From an uncultured Eubacteriales bacterium (lineage in GTDB: Bacteria; Bacillota; Clostridia; Peptostreptococcales; Anaerovoracaceae): a DNA stretch of 32,514 bases. The position numbers and the translations under genes were made by a program. The DNA lies in NCBI GenBank assembly GCA_900547295.1, contig URGK01000024.1, positions 1 through 32,514 of the forward strand, read 5' to 3'. The notes beneath the pieces were generated by a model, which was not told the DNA's origin, ran no database searches, and saw nothing but the letters and a program-made list of their open reading frames with translations. Shown here piece after piece: positions 24,325-32,396 of the stretch (the first letter of the stretch is position 1; each line of letters opens with the position of its first letter).

Positions 24325-25128
24325 CTATATAACGTGTTTTTCTAATAACTTGGCAGCAAGTGTTGCTGCAGTGTCTTTGTTAGCACCTTCCAGCATTTCG
24401 CCGACGCCCTTCTGAGGCGGAGTGAATGATGTGAAGATGTTTGTAGGTGATCCTTTAAGACCGATTTTGTCAAGCTCGATAAGAGGCTCGTCCTTGAGTG
24501 CTTCAAAGTCAAGAACTGTAAGCGGTTTGCTGTAGCAGTCCATAATTCCGTTTAAAGTCATATATCTAGGGTTCATATCCTGGTCGTTGATGCATGTAAC
24601 AAGACAAGGAGTCTCTGTTGAAATCATCATGTAACCGTCTTCTAACATTCTCTTTACGAGTACTTTTGAACCTTCTTTTTTGATTTCAGCAGCGTATGAA
24701 ATCTGAGGAAGATTTAATTTTTCTGCAATCTGAGGACCTACCTGAGCAGTATCTCCGTCGATAGCCTGTCTTCCTGAGAAAATCATATCGTCTTCGCCAA
24801 GACCTGTATGAGTGATGGCTGCTGATATAATCTGTGATGTTGCGAATGTATCTGATCCGCCGAATTCTCTTGCTGAAATAAGGATAGCATCGTCAGCTCC
24901 CATTGCAAGAAGTTCTCTGAGCATTCCCTCTGCCGGAGGAGGTCCCATTGTAACTGCTGTTACCTGACAGCCTGTTGCATCCTTTAATAAAAGCGCCTGT
25001 TCCATTGCAGCAAGGTCATCTGGGTTGATGATAGTCTGCATTGAAGCACGATTTAAAGTTCCGTCCGGATTAACTGCAACTGTACCGGATGTATCCGGAA
25101 CCTGTTTTACACAAACATAAATTCTCAT
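24325..25128 (-). CDS. etfB: Electron transfer flavoprotein subunit beta (first set)
   Basis: Beta subunit of EtfAB, 267 residues. It begins MRIYVCVKQVPDT, the EtfB signature, and has NPDDLAAMEQALLLKD, a VTMGPPPAEGMLRE loop and SGRQAIDGDTAQVGPQIAEKL (about 118-138), which contact the flavin or nucleotide. In bifurcating Etf this subunit carries the FAD that reacts with NADH. The ATG has GGAGG 9 nt upstream and sits 13 nt after the acd1 stop. It is paired with etfA1 directly downstream. It is clearly related to EtfB2 in this window but diverged throughout, so the two sets are not a recent copy. Confidence 0.93.
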   Translation of the reverse strand: MRIYVCVKQVPDTSGTVAVNPDGTLNRASMQTIINPDDLAAMEQALLLKDATGCQVTAVTMGPPPAEGMLRELLAMGADDAILISAREFGGSDTFATSQIISAAITHTGLGEDDMIFSGRQAIDGDTAQVGPQIAEKLNLPQISYAAEIKKEGSKVLVKRMLEDGYMMISTETPCLVTCINDQDMNPRYMTLNGIMDCYSKPLTVLDFEALKDEPLIELDKIGLKGSPTNIFTSFTPPQKGVGEMLEGANKDTAATLAAKLLEKHVI

Positions 25129-25141
25129 ATGATACTCCCTC

Positions 25142-26290
25142 CTATTTACCGCTTAATACTGCTCTTGAAATAACTACTTTGTGGATTTCTGAAGTACCTT
25201 CGTAGATTTCAGTAATCTTGGCATCTCTGTACATACGTTCAAGAGGATAATCCTTCATGTATCCGTATCCACCGTGAATCTGAAGTGCAAGGTTTGTTAC
25301 GAAACGAGCGTTTTCTGCTGCGTTTAATTTGCACATTGCCGCTTCCTTTGTGAAAGGCTGCTTGTTGTCTGCAAGGTATGCAGCATAGTAAACAAGTGTC
25401 TTTGCAGCTTCTGTCTTTGTAGCCATATCTGCAAGATACCACTGGATACCCTGAAGATTTGCAATAGGCTTGCCAAACTGTTCACGTTCGTGAGCATATT
25501 TAACAGCAAGATCAAGAGCGCCCTCTGCGCAGCCGATACCCTGAGCTCCTACACCGATTCTTGCTCCGTCAAGAGCCATCATTGCGATTTTGAAGCCTTT
25601 GCCAGGTTTGCCGAGTATGTTCTTTGCAGGAACTCTGCAGTCTTCAAATACAAGCTCTGCTGTTTCTGATCCGCAAAGACCCATTTTGTTTTCGATTTTA
25701 CCAACTGAGAAACCAGGATAGCTGCTTTCAACTATAAATGCAGTCATTCCCTTAGTTCCCTTTTCAGGTTCTGTAAGTGCGAATATTACAAGAACGCCTG
25801 CACGGCTTCCGCCTGTAATGAAGCACTTAGTTCCGTTAAGTACATATTCATCTGTAGCTTCGTCATAAACTGCTGTAGTCTTAACGCCTGCTGCATCTGA
25901 ACCTGCATTTGGTTCTGTTAATGCAAATGCACCGAGAACTCCGCCCTTTGTGAGCATAGGAAGGTATTTCTGCTTCTGTTCTTCTGTTCCGTGTGCAACT
26001 ATTGCATGCGGTGCAATAAGATGAATTGAAAGGCATGCTGCTGATGTCATGCATTTCTTGGCAAATTCTGATACAGCGATTACTTTTTCAAGTGCTCCGC
26101 CGCCGCATCCGCCGTATTCCTTTGGAACGCCTATTCCGGTGAATCCAACCTTAGCCATTTTGGCAAAGTTTTCTACCGGAAAAGTATGTTCTTCGTCGAC
26201 CTGTGCTGCAACCGGTTCTAATTCCTGTTCAGCAAACTGAGCCGCTAACTTTTTAAGCATTTTCTGTTCTCTAGTTAACGAAAAATCCAT
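25142..26290 (-). CDS. Acyl-CoA dehydrogenase / enoyl-CoA reductase (first set)
   Basis: FAD-dependent short-chain acyl-CoA dehydrogenase, 382 residues, of the butyryl-CoA dehydrogenase type. FAD and substrate signatures are LTEPNAGSDAAG (about 125-136), FITGGSRA, and RDAKITEIYEGTSE at the C-terminus, with E364 as the predicted catalytic base. Coupled to EtfAB, such enzymes in fermenters run as enoyl-CoA reductases. ATG 26290 is preferred to GTG 26299 because it gives the usual MDF-type start and AGAGG lies 8 nt upstream. It is the first gene of the operon and follows a leader of about 320 nt. From context the substrate would be the enoyl-CoA made by the hotdog lyase. Confidence 0.93.
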   Translation of the reverse strand: MDFSLTREQKMLKKLAAQFAEQELEPVAAQVDEEHTFPVENFAKMAKVGFTGIGVPKEYGGCGGGALEKVIAVSEFAKKCMTSAACLSIHLIAPHAIVAHGTEEQKQKYLPMLTKGGVLGAFALTEPNAGSDAAGVKTTAVYDEATDEYVLNGTKCFITGGSRAGVLVIFALTEPEKGTKGMTAFIVESSYPGFSVGKIENKMGLCGSETAELVFEDCRVPAKNILGKPGKGFKIAMMALDGARIGVGAQGIGCAEGALDLAVKYAHEREQFGKPIANLQGIQWYLADMATKTEAAKTLVYYAAYLADNKQPFTKEAAMCKLNAAENARFVTNLALQIHGGYGYMKDYPLERMYRDAKITEIYEGTSEIHKVVISRAVLSGK

Positions 26291-26613
26291 ATTCTCCACC
26301 TCTCTTAAATATATGTTAATAAAATTTAAAACTAAGTAATGAAATTGTTAAAAAAATATCTTAATTTTCATAACATTTGTATATATCAGACAACTTGCGG
26401 TTACTTATACAACACTCTATTATTCCCTGTCAGAAATAATATATACCGATGTCCCGATTCCCTGAAGCAATTCAATTTGCACTGTTTCAGGGGGCTTGTC
26501 CGCTGCGCCTGAGTAACTGAATACATCCTCTGCAGCCTGCCGGAACATTGCCTGATACCATATTTTTAAAAATAAATGTAACCAGTATCATTTGTTAAAA
26601 ATTTATTTGATTC
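26291..26613 (-). other. Long leader of the acd1 operon with G+C-rich block
   Basis: About 320 nt lie between the predicted start site and acd1. The flanks are very AT-rich, but 26420-26560 is markedly richer in G+C. On the minus strand it contains GATAC...GTATC and CCCTGAA...TTCAGGG pairings, the latter with an inner GCAA/TTGC pair, and GCTGC/GCAGC. The same block holds a 42-codon frame, ATG 26548 to TAA 26420-26422, beginning MFRQAAEDVFSYSGAADKPP, with no good ribosome site. It could be a structured regulatory RNA, a short leader peptide, or the remnant of a gene. I match it to no known riboswitch or T-box. Confidence 0.5.
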
Positions 26614-26619
26614 GATTTG

Positions 26620-26648
26620 ATTATACCATTTAGGTACAAAAAGTAAAG
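26620..26648 (-). promoter_or_regulatory. Promoter of the acd1 operon
   Basis: Minus strand CTTTAC (26643-26648), 17-bp spacer, TATAAT (26620-26625); TTTACT with 16 bp is an equal reading. It lies between the amidase terminator and the long leader. Confidence 0.75.
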
Positions 26649-26706
26649 ACATTCTGACAGTTTTCGTAATGTATACATAATACTTTTACTTTTCTTTCTT
26701 AATCAC

Positions 26707-26735
26707 AAAAAATCAGCCCGTAAAAAGCTGATTTT
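26707..26735 (-). terminator. Intrinsic terminator after the nitrilase-family gene
   Basis: 9-bp stem AAAATCAGC / GCTGATTTT (26709-26717 and 26727-26735) with a 9-nt loop and a run of six T on the minus strand, 9 nt after the stop codon. Confidence 0.87.
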
Positions 26736-26744
26736 CTATGTAAA

Positions 26745-27671
26745 TTATTCTAATTCTTCTTTCATTCGCGCCTCGCGCTGCTCAAGTGTCATATCCGCAT
26801 CTGGAAGTGAATTGTAAAGCGGTGCGTCACCCACATGTCCTGCGTACGGCATAGGGAAATTAAACAGCTTGTACTGTCTCATAAGCTGCTCTGTAAGGCA
26901 CGTACCATATCTTCTTGAATCTGAGATTTTGTTAAGGTCAAGTGAAACCGTAAGCGCCGTAGGACTGCTGCCTGCCTCATATATGCAGGTTCCGTCAGGC
27001 CCCGCAATAACCGAATGTCCATAGGCATATCCGTCAAGCCATGCTCCCGCCATATTTACTGAAATGAAATATGCCTGATTTTCAAAGGCCCTTGTATACG
27101 GTATCGACTTGCATACGCTGTAAAGACCCTCAGGGTCTATTGCAGGCCTTATCAGCACCTCCGCTCCCATAAGAGCAAGGTTTCTTGATATTTCAGGGAA
27201 GCACCAGTCATGGCAGTTAAGCACTCCTATGACTGTCTTTTTTTCTTTGATTTCAAAGGTCACATATTCAGTTCCCGGTGTGAAGTTTCCCTCTACCGGT
27301 GTATACGGACACATTTTTCTGTATACCCTGATAAGCTCACCCTGCGGATTGAAAATAGGGACGGAGTTATACAGTTTTTTGGTGCCGTCCTCAAATCTCT
27401 GAACCTCAAGCATACTTCCGACCATGAGATATATTCCGTGCTTTTTTGCAAGCTCGCCGAGTATGTCTGTAACACGGCCCGGAATTGTATCGCCCGATCT
27501 TTCGCCCTTCCATCTCAGCCCTATATTCATTTCGGGTCCTACGATGATATCAGGCCTGTTCATACCTGTCATCAGATTGTTTACGCTTTCTTCTATTCTC
27601 TTCAGGCTCTCATCGAAGCTGCTGTCCTTAGATTCACTCTGCAGTATTCCGACATTAAGATATCTGCCCAT
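26745..27671 (-). CDS. Nitrilase-superfamily amide hydrolase
   Basis: Carbon-nitrogen hydrolase of 308 residues with the catalytic triad E47 (GPEMNIG), K119 (YRKMCPY) and C153 (LNCHDWCFPE). It cleaves a non-peptide C-N bond, releasing ammonia. MGAEVLIRPAIDPEG and GYAYGHSVIAGPDG recall aliphatic amidase (AmiE)-type members; beta-ureidopropionase and N-carbamoyl amino acid hydrolases are in the same superfamily, so an amide or a carbamoyl amino acid are both possible substrates. ATG 27671 is right behind AGGAGG; a longer frame to 27707 would start inside the upstream terminator and is rejected. It sits between the two acd-etf sets, so feeding them with free acids is a plausible job. Confidence 0.85.
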   Translation of the reverse strand: MGRYLNVGILQSESKDSSFDESLKRIEESVNNLMTGMNRPDIIVGPEMNIGLRWKGERSGDTIPGRVTDILGELAKKHGIYLMVGSMLEVQRFEDGTKKLYNSVPIFNPQGELIRVYRKMCPYTPVEGNFTPGTEYVTFEIKEKKTVIGVLNCHDWCFPEISRNLALMGAEVLIRPAIDPEGLYSVCKSIPYTRAFENQAYFISVNMAGAWLDGYAYGHSVIAGPDGTCIYEAGSSPTALTVSLDLNKISDSRRYGTCLTEQLMRQYKLFNFPMPYAGHVGDAPLYNSLPDADMTLEQREARMKEELE

Positions 27672-27699
27672 TGTTCCTCCTATATTGTTTTTATCACAT

Positions 27700-27730
27700 A
27701 AAAACATCTGTCACATTTCTGTGACAGATG
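27700..27730 (-). terminator. Terminator or attenuator between etfA2 and the amidase
   Basis: Perfect 11-bp stem CATCTGTCACA / TGTGACAGATG (27705-27715 and 27720-27730), 4-nt loop, five T after it. It begins 15 nt after the etfA2 stop and ends about 20 nt before the AGGAGG of the amidase gene. There is little room for a separate promoter, so amidase expression may depend on read-through. Confidence 0.88.
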
Positions 27731-27745
27731 AATAGCTTTTTAGAT

Positions 27746-28816
27746 TTACTGAGCTGCTTTGTACTTTGTAAGAGCGTCAATAAGTTTAGGTATGATAACC
27801 TTAACGTCGCCAACGATTCCAAGGTCTGATACATCAAAGATAGCTGCTGTATCGTTCTTGTTGATAGCGATTACGCATTCTGAGTTTTCCATACCTGCGA
27901 TGTGCTGGATTGCTCCTGAAATACCGCAAGCCATGTAAAGCTCAGGTCTTACTGTCTTACCAGTCTGTCCAACCTGTCTTGACTTTTCAATCCAGCCGGC
28001 ATCAACGTTTGCTCTTGATGATGAGATTTCTCCGCCAAGTAAGTCAGCAACCTTCTGTAATTCCTTGTAGAAATCAGCTGATCCGATTCCTCTTCCGCCT
28101 GATACGAGAACTTTTGTGTCTGTAATATCTACAGCCTTGTGAGTCTGCTTGATTACTTCCTTGATAGTTACGTTCATATCAGCATCTGTGAATTCTACCT
28201 TGAATTCTTCTACTGTTCCCTGCTTGCCAGTCTGTGGAGCGATTTTCTTCATTACTCCAGGTCTTACTGTTGCCATCTGCGGTCTGTAGTCAGCACATCT
28301 GATTGTTGCCATTACGTTTCCGCCGAATGCAGGTCTTGTCATCTTTAATGTTACATCGTCCATTCCAAGCTTCTTTTCGATTGAATCTGTATCAGCTGTT
28401 GATGTAGCCTTTAAGAATTCGAAGTACTTGTTCATGTCGATGTCAAGGTGTGTACAGTCAGCTGTTAATCCTGTGTGTACTCTTGCTGCTACTCTTGGTG
28501 CGATATCTCTACCGATTGATGTAGCTCCGAATAATACGATGTTAGGATCATATTTCTTAATCATAGCTGTTAATGCTTTAGCATATGGTTCTGTTACATA
28601 TTCTTTAAGCATTGGATCTTCAATTACGATTACTCCGTCAGCACCTGCTTCGATCAGGGACTGAGCCTTATCCTTTATCTGGTCTCCCAGTAAAACTGCA
28701 TACACTTTTTCTCCAAGGTCTGCAGCTAATATTGTTGCTTCGCCAAGCAGTTCAAGAGTGACTTTAGCGATTTCGCCATCTCTCTGTTCCGCGATTACAT
28801 ATAAATCTTTGCTCAT
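27746..28816 (-). CDS. etfA: Electron transfer flavoprotein subunit alpha (second set)
   Basis: Second EtfA, 356 residues. It shows the same layout as the first: N-terminal part with FGATSIGRDIAPR and GLTADCTHLDIDMN, then the FAD domain with GGRGIGS, SSRANVDAGW, RQVGQTGKTV, GISGAIQHIAGM and IAINKNDTAAIFDVSDLGI. No ferredoxin domain is present. It is the third gene of the acd2-etfB2-etfA2 unit and is followed at once by a strong hairpin. GGAAGGAG lies 10 nt upstream of the ATG. It should form a dimer with EtfB2 and serve Acd2; exchange between the two Etf sets is possible but not visible. Confidence 0.93.
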   Translation of the reverse strand: MSKDLYVIAEQRDGEIAKVTLELLGEATILAADLGEKVYAVLLGDQIKDKAQSLIEAGADGVIVIEDPMLKEYVTEPYAKALTAMIKKYDPNIVLFGATSIGRDIAPRVAARVHTGLTADCTHLDIDMNKYFEFLKATSTADTDSIEKKLGMDDVTLKMTRPAFGGNVMATIRCADYRPQMATVRPGVMKKIAPQTGKQGTVEEFKVEFTDADMNVTIKEVIKQTHKAVDITDTKVLVSGGRGIGSADFYKELQKVADLLGGEISSSRANVDAGWIEKSRQVGQTGKTVRPELYMACGISGAIQHIAGMENSECVIAINKNDTAAIFDVSDLGIVGDVKVIIPKLIDALTKYKAAQ

Positions 28817-28837
28817 TTTAACAAAACTCCTTCCCCA

Positions 28838-29623
28838 TTAAATTATGTGTCTTTCTTCCATCTTTGCGATGATAGCAGCAACTGCTTCATCTGCGCCAAC
28901 CTCAAGCTTAGTTCCAGCACCCTTAGCCATTTTACCAAATGATGTTACAACCTTTGTCGGAGATCCGTTTAATCCGATGAAATCTGGGTTTAAGTCGTCT
29001 TTTAAGTCATCAAAGCCTAATACTTTAACTTCTTTTTCGTAAGCGTCGATGATTCCTCCTGCATGCATGTATCTTGGCTCTGCTAATTCCTGAAGAGCTG
29101 TTAACAGGCATGGAAGTTTAACATCGATAAGATGATATCTGTCTTCGTACTGTCTTTTAACTGTTACTACGTCACCTGCGATATCTACTTCTTCTGCATA
29201 TGATACCTGTGGAATTCCAAGGTTTTCTGCAATCTGCGGTCCTACCTGTGCAGTATCTCCGTCGATAGCCTGTCTGCCTGTGATTACAAGGTCATATCCA
29301 ATCTTCTTGAGTGCTGTTGAAATGATAATTGCTGTTGCGCATGTATCTGATCCGCCGAATTCTCTTGCTGATAACAGATATGCATCGTCGCAACCCATTG
29401 CCAGTGCTTCTCTTAATGCTACGTCAGCCTGTGGAGGTCCCATGCAAACTACTGTTACAGTACCGCCAACTTTTTCTCTTAACTGAAGTGCAGCTTCGAT
29501 ACCTGATTTGTCATCGTGGTTGATGATGCTAGGTACACCGTCTCTGATTAATCTATTTGTTTTAGGATCCAGTTTTACTTCGTTTGTGTCCGGAACCTGC
29601 TTTATGCATACTACTATTTTCAT
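28838..29623 (-). CDS. etfB: Electron transfer flavoprotein subunit beta (second set)
   Basis: Second EtfB, 261 residues, beginning MKIVVCIKQVPDTNEVKLD, the pattern of EtfB from butyryl-CoA dehydrogenase clusters. The CMGPPQADVALREALAMG loop and TGRQAIDGDTAQVGPQIAENL (about 115-135) are conserved. AAAGGAG precedes the ATG by 10 nt, and it lies 24 nt after acd2. Its order (acd, etfB, etfA) repeats that of the first set, but residues differ along the whole length. Confidence 0.94.
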   Translation of the reverse strand: MKIVVCIKQVPDTNEVKLDPKTNRLIRDGVPSIINHDDKSGIEAALQLREKVGGTVTVVCMGPPQADVALREALAMGCDDAYLLSAREFGGSDTCATAIIISTALKKIGYDLVITGRQAIDGDTAQVGPQIAENLGIPQVSYAEEVDIAGDVVTVKRQYEDRYHLIDVKLPCLLTALQELAEPRYMHAGGIIDAYEKEVKVLGFDDLKDDLNPDFIGLNGSPTKVVTSFGKMAKGAGTKLEVGADEAVAAIIAKMEERHII

Positions 29624-29647
29624 TTTGTATAATCTCCTTTCACACTA

Positions 29648-30796
29648 CTACTTTACTTTCATTGATCCTGAAATTACCATCTTCATTACTTCTGATGTTC
29701 CTTCATAGATTTCTGTGATCTTAGCGTCTCTTAATGCTCTTTCTACCGGATATTCTCTGCAGTATCCGTATCCGCCCATTAACTGAACAGCTTCTCTGCA
29801 TACCTGGTTAGCTACATCTGATGCAAATAATTTTGCCATTGCTGCAGCTGGTCCGTAGTTTTCGCCGGCATCCTTAACGCAAGCTGCTCTCCAAGTAAGA
29901 AGTCTTGCTGCGTCAATCTTAGTCTGCATATCTGCAAGCTTGAACTGAGTTGTCTGGAATGCTGAAATAGGTCTTCCGAACTGCTTTCTTTCTTTTACGT
30001 AAGCCATAGCTTCGTTTAATGCACCCTGTGCAAGACCAACTGCCTGTGCAGCGATACCGATACGTCCGCCGTCAAGAGCCTTCATTGCGATCTTGAAGCC
30101 CTGTCCTTCTTTGCCAAGTCTGTTAGCTGCAGGTACTCTTACGTTTTCATATGATACTTCACAGTTTGATGCTGCTCTGATACCCATTCTCTTGATGTTT
30201 TCGCTTACTGTTACTCCTGGTGAGTGTAAGTCAACGATAAATGCTGAGATACCTTTAGTTCCTAATTTCTTGTCTGTTAATGCGAATACGATGCAAGTAT
30301 CTGCAAAACCTGAGTTTGTTGTGAAGATCTTACCACCGTTGATGATATATTCGTCAGTTGCTTCATCATAAACAGCCTGTGTCTGCTGTCCTGCTGCGTC
30401 TGAACCTGCGTTTGGCTCTGTTAAGCCGTAGCAACCTGTCTTTGAACCGTCGATTAACGGTCTTAAGTATTTCTGTTTCTGTTCTTCAGTACCGAATGAA
30501 TCGATGCATGAGCAGCAAAGTGAAGTGTGTACTGAAATTGTGATTCCTGTACTTCCGTCTACTTTTGATACTTCTTCCATGCATAATGCATAGCTTAAGT
30601 AATCTCCGCCAACTCCGCCGTATTCCTTTGAATAAGGTATACCCATAAGTCCATATTTGTGCATCTTTGCAAGAAGCTCAAGATTATAAACTTCTGTTTC
30701 ATCCATTTCTTCTGCTAATGGTTTAACTTCGTTTTCTGCAAATCTGCGATACATTTCCTGCTGAAGCAAATGTGTCTTTGATAATTTGAAATCCAT
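29648..30796 (-). CDS. Acyl-CoA dehydrogenase / enoyl-CoA reductase (second set)
   Basis: Butyryl-CoA dehydrogenase-type flavoprotein of 382 residues. It starts MDFKLSKTHLLQQEMYR, carries GLTEPNAGSDAAGQQT (about 122-137), FTTNSGFADT, and RDAKITEIYEGTSE with E365 as predicted base. It is closer in overall pattern to classical Bcd than the first copy, for example in EYGGVGGDYLSY. Two ATG codons lie together; the second, 30796, is taken because it is 6 nt from GGAGG (30803-30807), against 3 nt for the first. Together with EtfB2/EtfA2 it likely reduces crotonyl-CoA or a related enoyl-CoA. First gene of its unit, with a near-perfect promoter. Confidence 0.94.
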   Translation of the reverse strand: MDFKLSKTHLLQQEMYRRFAENEVKPLAEEMDETEVYNLELLAKMHKYGLMGIPYSKEYGGVGGDYLSYALCMEEVSKVDGSTGITISVHTSLCCSCIDSFGTEEQKQKYLRPLIDGSKTGCYGLTEPNAGSDAAGQQTQAVYDEATDEYIINGGKIFTTNSGFADTCIVFALTDKKLGTKGISAFIVDLHSPGVTVSENIKRMGIRAASNCEVSYENVRVPAANRLGKEGQGFKIAMKALDGGRIGIAAQAVGLAQGALNEAMAYVKERKQFGRPISAFQTTQFKLADMQTKIDAARLLTWRAACVKDAGENYGPAAAMAKLFASDVANQVCREAVQLMGGYGYCREYPVERALRDAKITEIYEGTSEVMKMVISGSMKVK

Positions 30797-30834
30797 CATT
30801 TTCCTCCTAAGTATTAATCGTTTCCTAATTATCT

Positions 30835-30863
30835 ATATTATCTACTATTCCCTGTATAGTCAA
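30835..30863 (-). promoter_or_regulatory. Promoter of acd2-etfB2-etfA2
   Basis: Minus strand TTGACT (30858-30863), exactly 17 bp, TAATAT (30835-30840). The predicted start is about 30 nt before the acd2 start codon. Confidence 0.85.
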
Positions 30864-30956
30864 GTACAAAAAAATAAAAGATAAAAAGAATATTGAATAC
30901 AAGCACAAGATTGTCCAATAAATGCAATCCCCTGTGCATTGAATTCTTAACTAATT

Positions 30957-30993
30957 AAAACAATGAAAATGCAGAAACTCTACATTTTCATTG
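30957..30993 (-). terminator. Intrinsic terminator after the aldehyde dehydrogenase
   Basis: 11-bp stem CAATGAAAATG / CATTTTCATTG (30961-30971 and 30983-30993), lengthened inside by AGA/TCT after one mismatch, followed by TTTTAATT on the minus strand. It separates the aldehyde dehydrogenase unit from the acd2 unit. Confidence 0.85.
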
Positions 30994-31043
30994 TATAGTC
31001 CATATTATATATTACTGTAATTATCTATATTACCTGTAATCTA

Positions 31044-32396
31044 TTAGTCAGCAAAAAGCTTCTTAGGATCTGGTAATTCGATATCCAGAGGATATACAGC
31101 CTTTGATACGTTGATAAGGTGGATGTAGTCAACGTTTCCAGCAAGGATGTTGTTACCCCAGCTTCCGCATCCTTCTGATACAGCTGGTGATAAGTTGTTT
31201 GTTGATGGTCCCCAAGCGTCTGGTGTAGGCTGGTTGATAAGTACACGAGCTACAGGAATTCTTTCTGCGAAGTACTTGATGTGGTCTTCGTTGTTTGAGA
31301 ATATACCAGCAGTGTGGCCGATTCCGCCTGATTCTTCCATGTTCTTGATTGCAAGATCAACAGCATCTTCAAACTTGTCATAGTTCTTAAGAACTACTAC
31401 AGGTCCCATGATTTCCTTGTTAAGAACGTCAGCCTTACCAACCTGGTCAAGCTTTAATCCGATAACCTTAGTTCCCTTTGGAAGGTTGATTCCAGCAGCG
31501 TCTGCGATTACGTCAGTGTCTTTACCAACTAAACCAGGGTTTGCTTTTCCGTCGATGAATAATACTTCACGGAATTTAGCGATGTCAGCAGCATCTTCAA
31601 ATACTGCAACGCCTTCTTTCTTTAATTCTGCGAAGAAGTCAGCTTCTTTCTTTGCAGGGTACAGAAGAAGGTTGTCGCCGTCGCAAAGGATACCGTTGTC
31701 ACTTGCGATAGCTACTACTGATAATTTTGCAGCTTCGTTTAAGTCGAAGTCGTCATCAAGGATTGCTGGAGGGTTTCCAGGACCAACGCCGTATGCAGGA
31801 GTACCTGATTCATAAGCAGCCTTTGTTAATCCGGATGAACCAGTTGCAACGATAAGGTCGCAGGCAGCCATTAAGTCAGCTGAAAGGTCGATTGTAGGTT
31901 CTTCGATAATCTGAACGAGGTCTGCAGGAGCTCCGCAAGCTTCGATAGCCTGTCTGATTAAGTTAACTGTTTCTGTTGAAGTCTTCTTTGCTCTTGGTGC
32001 AGGGCAGAAGATGATAGCGTTCTTGCCTTTAAGTGCGTGCATAACGTTTCCTAAAGGAGTTACTGTAGGGTTAGTTGCAGGAGTGATACCAGCGATAACG
32101 CCAACAGGGTGAGCTATTTCAATAAGTCCTAATTTAGGATCTTCGTTGATGATTCCAACTGATTTCTTATCTTTTAAGTAATCCCAGAAAGCTGTAGGAG
32201 TGTCAGTGTTCTTTGCGATCTTGTCCTGTACGCTTCCGAGGCCTGTTTCTTTTACTGCCATTTCAGCTAGCGGTTCTGCGTTCTTGTAGATGATTTTCGC
32301 ACTTTCGTATACTAGCTTGTCAATCTGTTCCTGAGTGTAGTTTTCAATCTGAGCTAAAGCTTTACGCGCTTTTTCAACTCTTTCCTGGTTTGTCAT
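31044..32396 (-). CDS. CoA-acylating aldehyde dehydrogenase
   Basis: NAD(P)-dependent aldehyde dehydrogenase of the CoA-acylating class (AdhE N-domain, EutE, SucD and SauS relatives), 450 residues. It converts an aldehyde plus CoA to an acyl-CoA, or the reverse. HPVGVIAGITPATNPTVTP (96-114) is the hallmark N-terminal motif, GVGPGNPPAILD (203-214) holds the cofactor region, and C238 in SDNGILC is the thiohemiacetal nucleophile. The C-terminus has CGSWGNNI followed by HLINVSKAVYP, as in SucD/EutE-like enzymes. Substrates in the family range from acetaldehyde to succinate semialdehyde and sulfoacetaldehyde, and cannot be chosen here. AAGGAG lies 8 nt before the ATG. It is a single-gene unit with its own terminator; no clear promoter was found in the last 118 bp of the window. 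Confidence 0.9.
   Translation of the reverse strand: MTNQERVEKARKALAQIENYTQEQIDKLVYESAKIIYKNAEPLAEMAVKETGLGSVQDKIAKNTDTPTAFWDYLKDKKSVGIINEDPKLGLIEIAHPVGVIAGITPATNPTVTPLGNVMHALKGKNAIIFCPAPRAKKTSTETVNLIRQAIEACGAPADLVQIIEEPTIDLSADLMAACDLIVATGSSGLTKAAYESGTPAYGVGPGNPPAILDDDFDLNEAAKLSVVAIASDNGILCDGDNLLLYPAKKEADFFAELKKEGVAVFEDAADIAKFREVLFIDGKANPGLVGKDTDVIADAAGINLPKGTKVIGLKLDQVGKADVLNKEIMGPVVVLKNYDKFEDAVDLAIKNMEESGGIGHTAGIFSNNEDHIKYFAERIPVARVLINQPTPDAWGPSTNNLSPAVSEGCGSWGNNILAGNVDYIHLINVSKAVYPLDIELPDPKKLFAD

Noticed and set aside
26291..26613. T-box, lysine, glycine or cobalamin riboswitch upstream of acd1.
   Set aside because: None of the core motifs (T-box GGTACCGCG type, lysine, glycine or B12 box) is present in the minus-strand sequence.
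27672..27707. N-terminal extension of the nitrilase-family protein (MFLCDKNNIGG).
   Set aside because: It would start inside the terminator hairpin. The AGGAGG just before ATG 27671 and the family start at MGRYLNVGILQ fix the start there.
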